Below, piece after piece: positions 6,232-6,684 of a stretch of 6,684 nucleotides of DNA (positions within the stretch are counted from its first letter, which is position 1; every line of letters begins with the position of its first letter). The translations under genes and the position numbers were made by a program. The stretch comes from JBKPRX01 sp046734795 (GTDB lineage: Bacteria > Actinomycetota > Thermoleophilia > Gaiellales > Gaiellaceae), in assembly GCA_046734795.1 (NCBI GenBank), contig JBKPRX010000046.1:1-6684 (forward strand), written 5' to 3'. Under the pieces are notes generated by a model. That model saw only the letters and a list, made by a program, of their open reading frames with translations, ran no database searches and was not told where the DNA came from.

Positions 6232-6684
6232 ATGAAGAAACCGAGTCGTTGGATCATCGCCGTGCTGGGGGTCCTGGTTGCGGCGTCGACAGTGACGGCG
6301 GCGGCCACGACTGCTTCCGGCAAGAACACAGCGAAAGCACCGACGATCGTGATCGGAGCGGCGGTCGACCTGACGAGCAGCATGAAGCCGTTCGACTCGC
6401 CGGCGCTCGCGGGCGCGCAGATCGAGGCGGCGAAGCTCGCGAAGAACGGAGGCCCGAACTTCCAGATCAAGATCTGCAACCACCAGCTCAAGCGGCAGAA
6501 GTCCTGCGCCGCGCAGCTCATCCAACAGGGCGCCAAGATCGCCATCGACACCTGCGACGTCGAGTACGGTGCGGCCGCGACGCAGGAGTTCCTCAACAAG
6601 GGCCTGCTCACGCTCGCGCCCTGCACGACGACCGACCAGATGGGCCCGCAGCGCTTCGGCTCCAAGGGCAAGCTCGCCTTCACC
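6232..6684 (+). CDS. ABC transporter substrate-binding protein, branched-chain amino acid (LivJ/type 1 periplasmic) type, 3' end outside window
   Basis: The first 151 codons are visible and the frame is open to the right edge. A signal peptide is clear: MKKPSRW, a hydrophobic core IIAVLGVLVAAS (residues 8-19), then TVTAAATTASG with a likely Ala-X-Ala cleavage near residues 23-28. There is no lipobox Cys. The mature part opens with TIVIGAAVDLTSSMKPFDSPALAGAQIEAAKLAKNGG, the first lobe of a type 1 periplasmic-binding fold in which the receptor gathers an extracellular solute for an ABC importer. GSKGKLAFT near the edge also suits the family. Cysteines at 82, 92, 108 and 131 could form two disulfides. 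It has its own promoter and AGGAGG site and is divergent from the catabolic row; permease and ATPase genes would be expected further right. The ligand could be a branched-chain amino acid, an amide, urea or an aromatic compound. Confidence 0.85.
   Translation, partial: MKKPSRWIIAVLGVLVAASTVTAAATTASGKNTAKAPTIVIGAAVDLTSSMKPFDSPALAGAQIEAAKLAKNGGPNFQIKICNHQLKRQKSCAAQLIQQGAKIAIDTCDVEYGAAATQEFLNKGLLTLAPCTTTDQMGPQRFGSKGKLAFT

Noticed and set aside
6180..6683. Minus-strand open frame (167 residues) opposite the substrate-binding protein gene
   Set aside because: The plus strand has a signal peptide, a strong AGGAGG and a periplasmic-binding fold, while the minus frame has no domain and would occupy the divergent promoter region.

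Overview
The window is 6,684 bases of very GC-rich DNA with strong third-position G/C bias and frequent GTG starts. This fits a high-GC actinobacterium. The style, including the protein families and the short GGGGTCTGACCCC-type intergenic palindrome, recalls Thermoleophilia (Gaiellales/Solirubrobacterales), but that placement is an inference and is not proven by any marker gene here.

Layout. Positions 1-6143 hold a single leftward (minus-strand) gene row, read from right to left. The genes are: a sugar-phosphate isomerase/epimerase-like TIM barrel protein (5343-6143); a phytoene-dehydrogenase-like FAD oxidoreductase (3748-5346); an M32 metallocarboxypeptidase (2267-3751); a first ketopantoate-reductase-family protein (1350-2270); a 97-base gap carrying a nested palindromic element (1269-1323); a second ketopantoate-reductase paralogue (332-1252); and the N-terminal part of an M24 (Xaa-Pro peptidase/creatinase-like) protein that runs off the left edge (1-335). 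Four of the five junctions are 4-base stop/start overlaps (GTGA, GTGA, ATGA, ATGA), so this is very probably one translationally coupled operon. The only uncoupled junction is the one holding the palindromic element, exactly between the two paralogues.

At 6144-6231 is an 88-base divergent intergenic region with a plausible promoter for each side and a CAACGTTG palindrome. To its right, on the plus strand, begins a secreted substrate-binding protein of the branched-chain amino acid ABC transporter type (6232 to the right edge, incomplete), with a strong AGGAGG ribosome binding site.

How the genes may work together. Two peptidases (M32 and M24), two NAD(P)H-dependent 2-ketoacid reductase-like enzymes, an FAD-dependent amine/desaturase-type oxidoreductase and a TIM barrel isomerase sit next to a divergent amino-acid/amide-type solute receptor. 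This reads as an uptake-and-catabolism locus for a peptide-like or amino-acid-derived compound, or a modified sugar conjugate. The substrate cannot be read from the sequence. No gene for the rest of pantothenate synthesis (panB, panC, panD) or for carotenoid synthesis is present, so the ketopantoate reductase and phytoene dehydrogenase family names should not be taken as functions. No RNA gene, CRISPR array, transposase or phage gene was seen.
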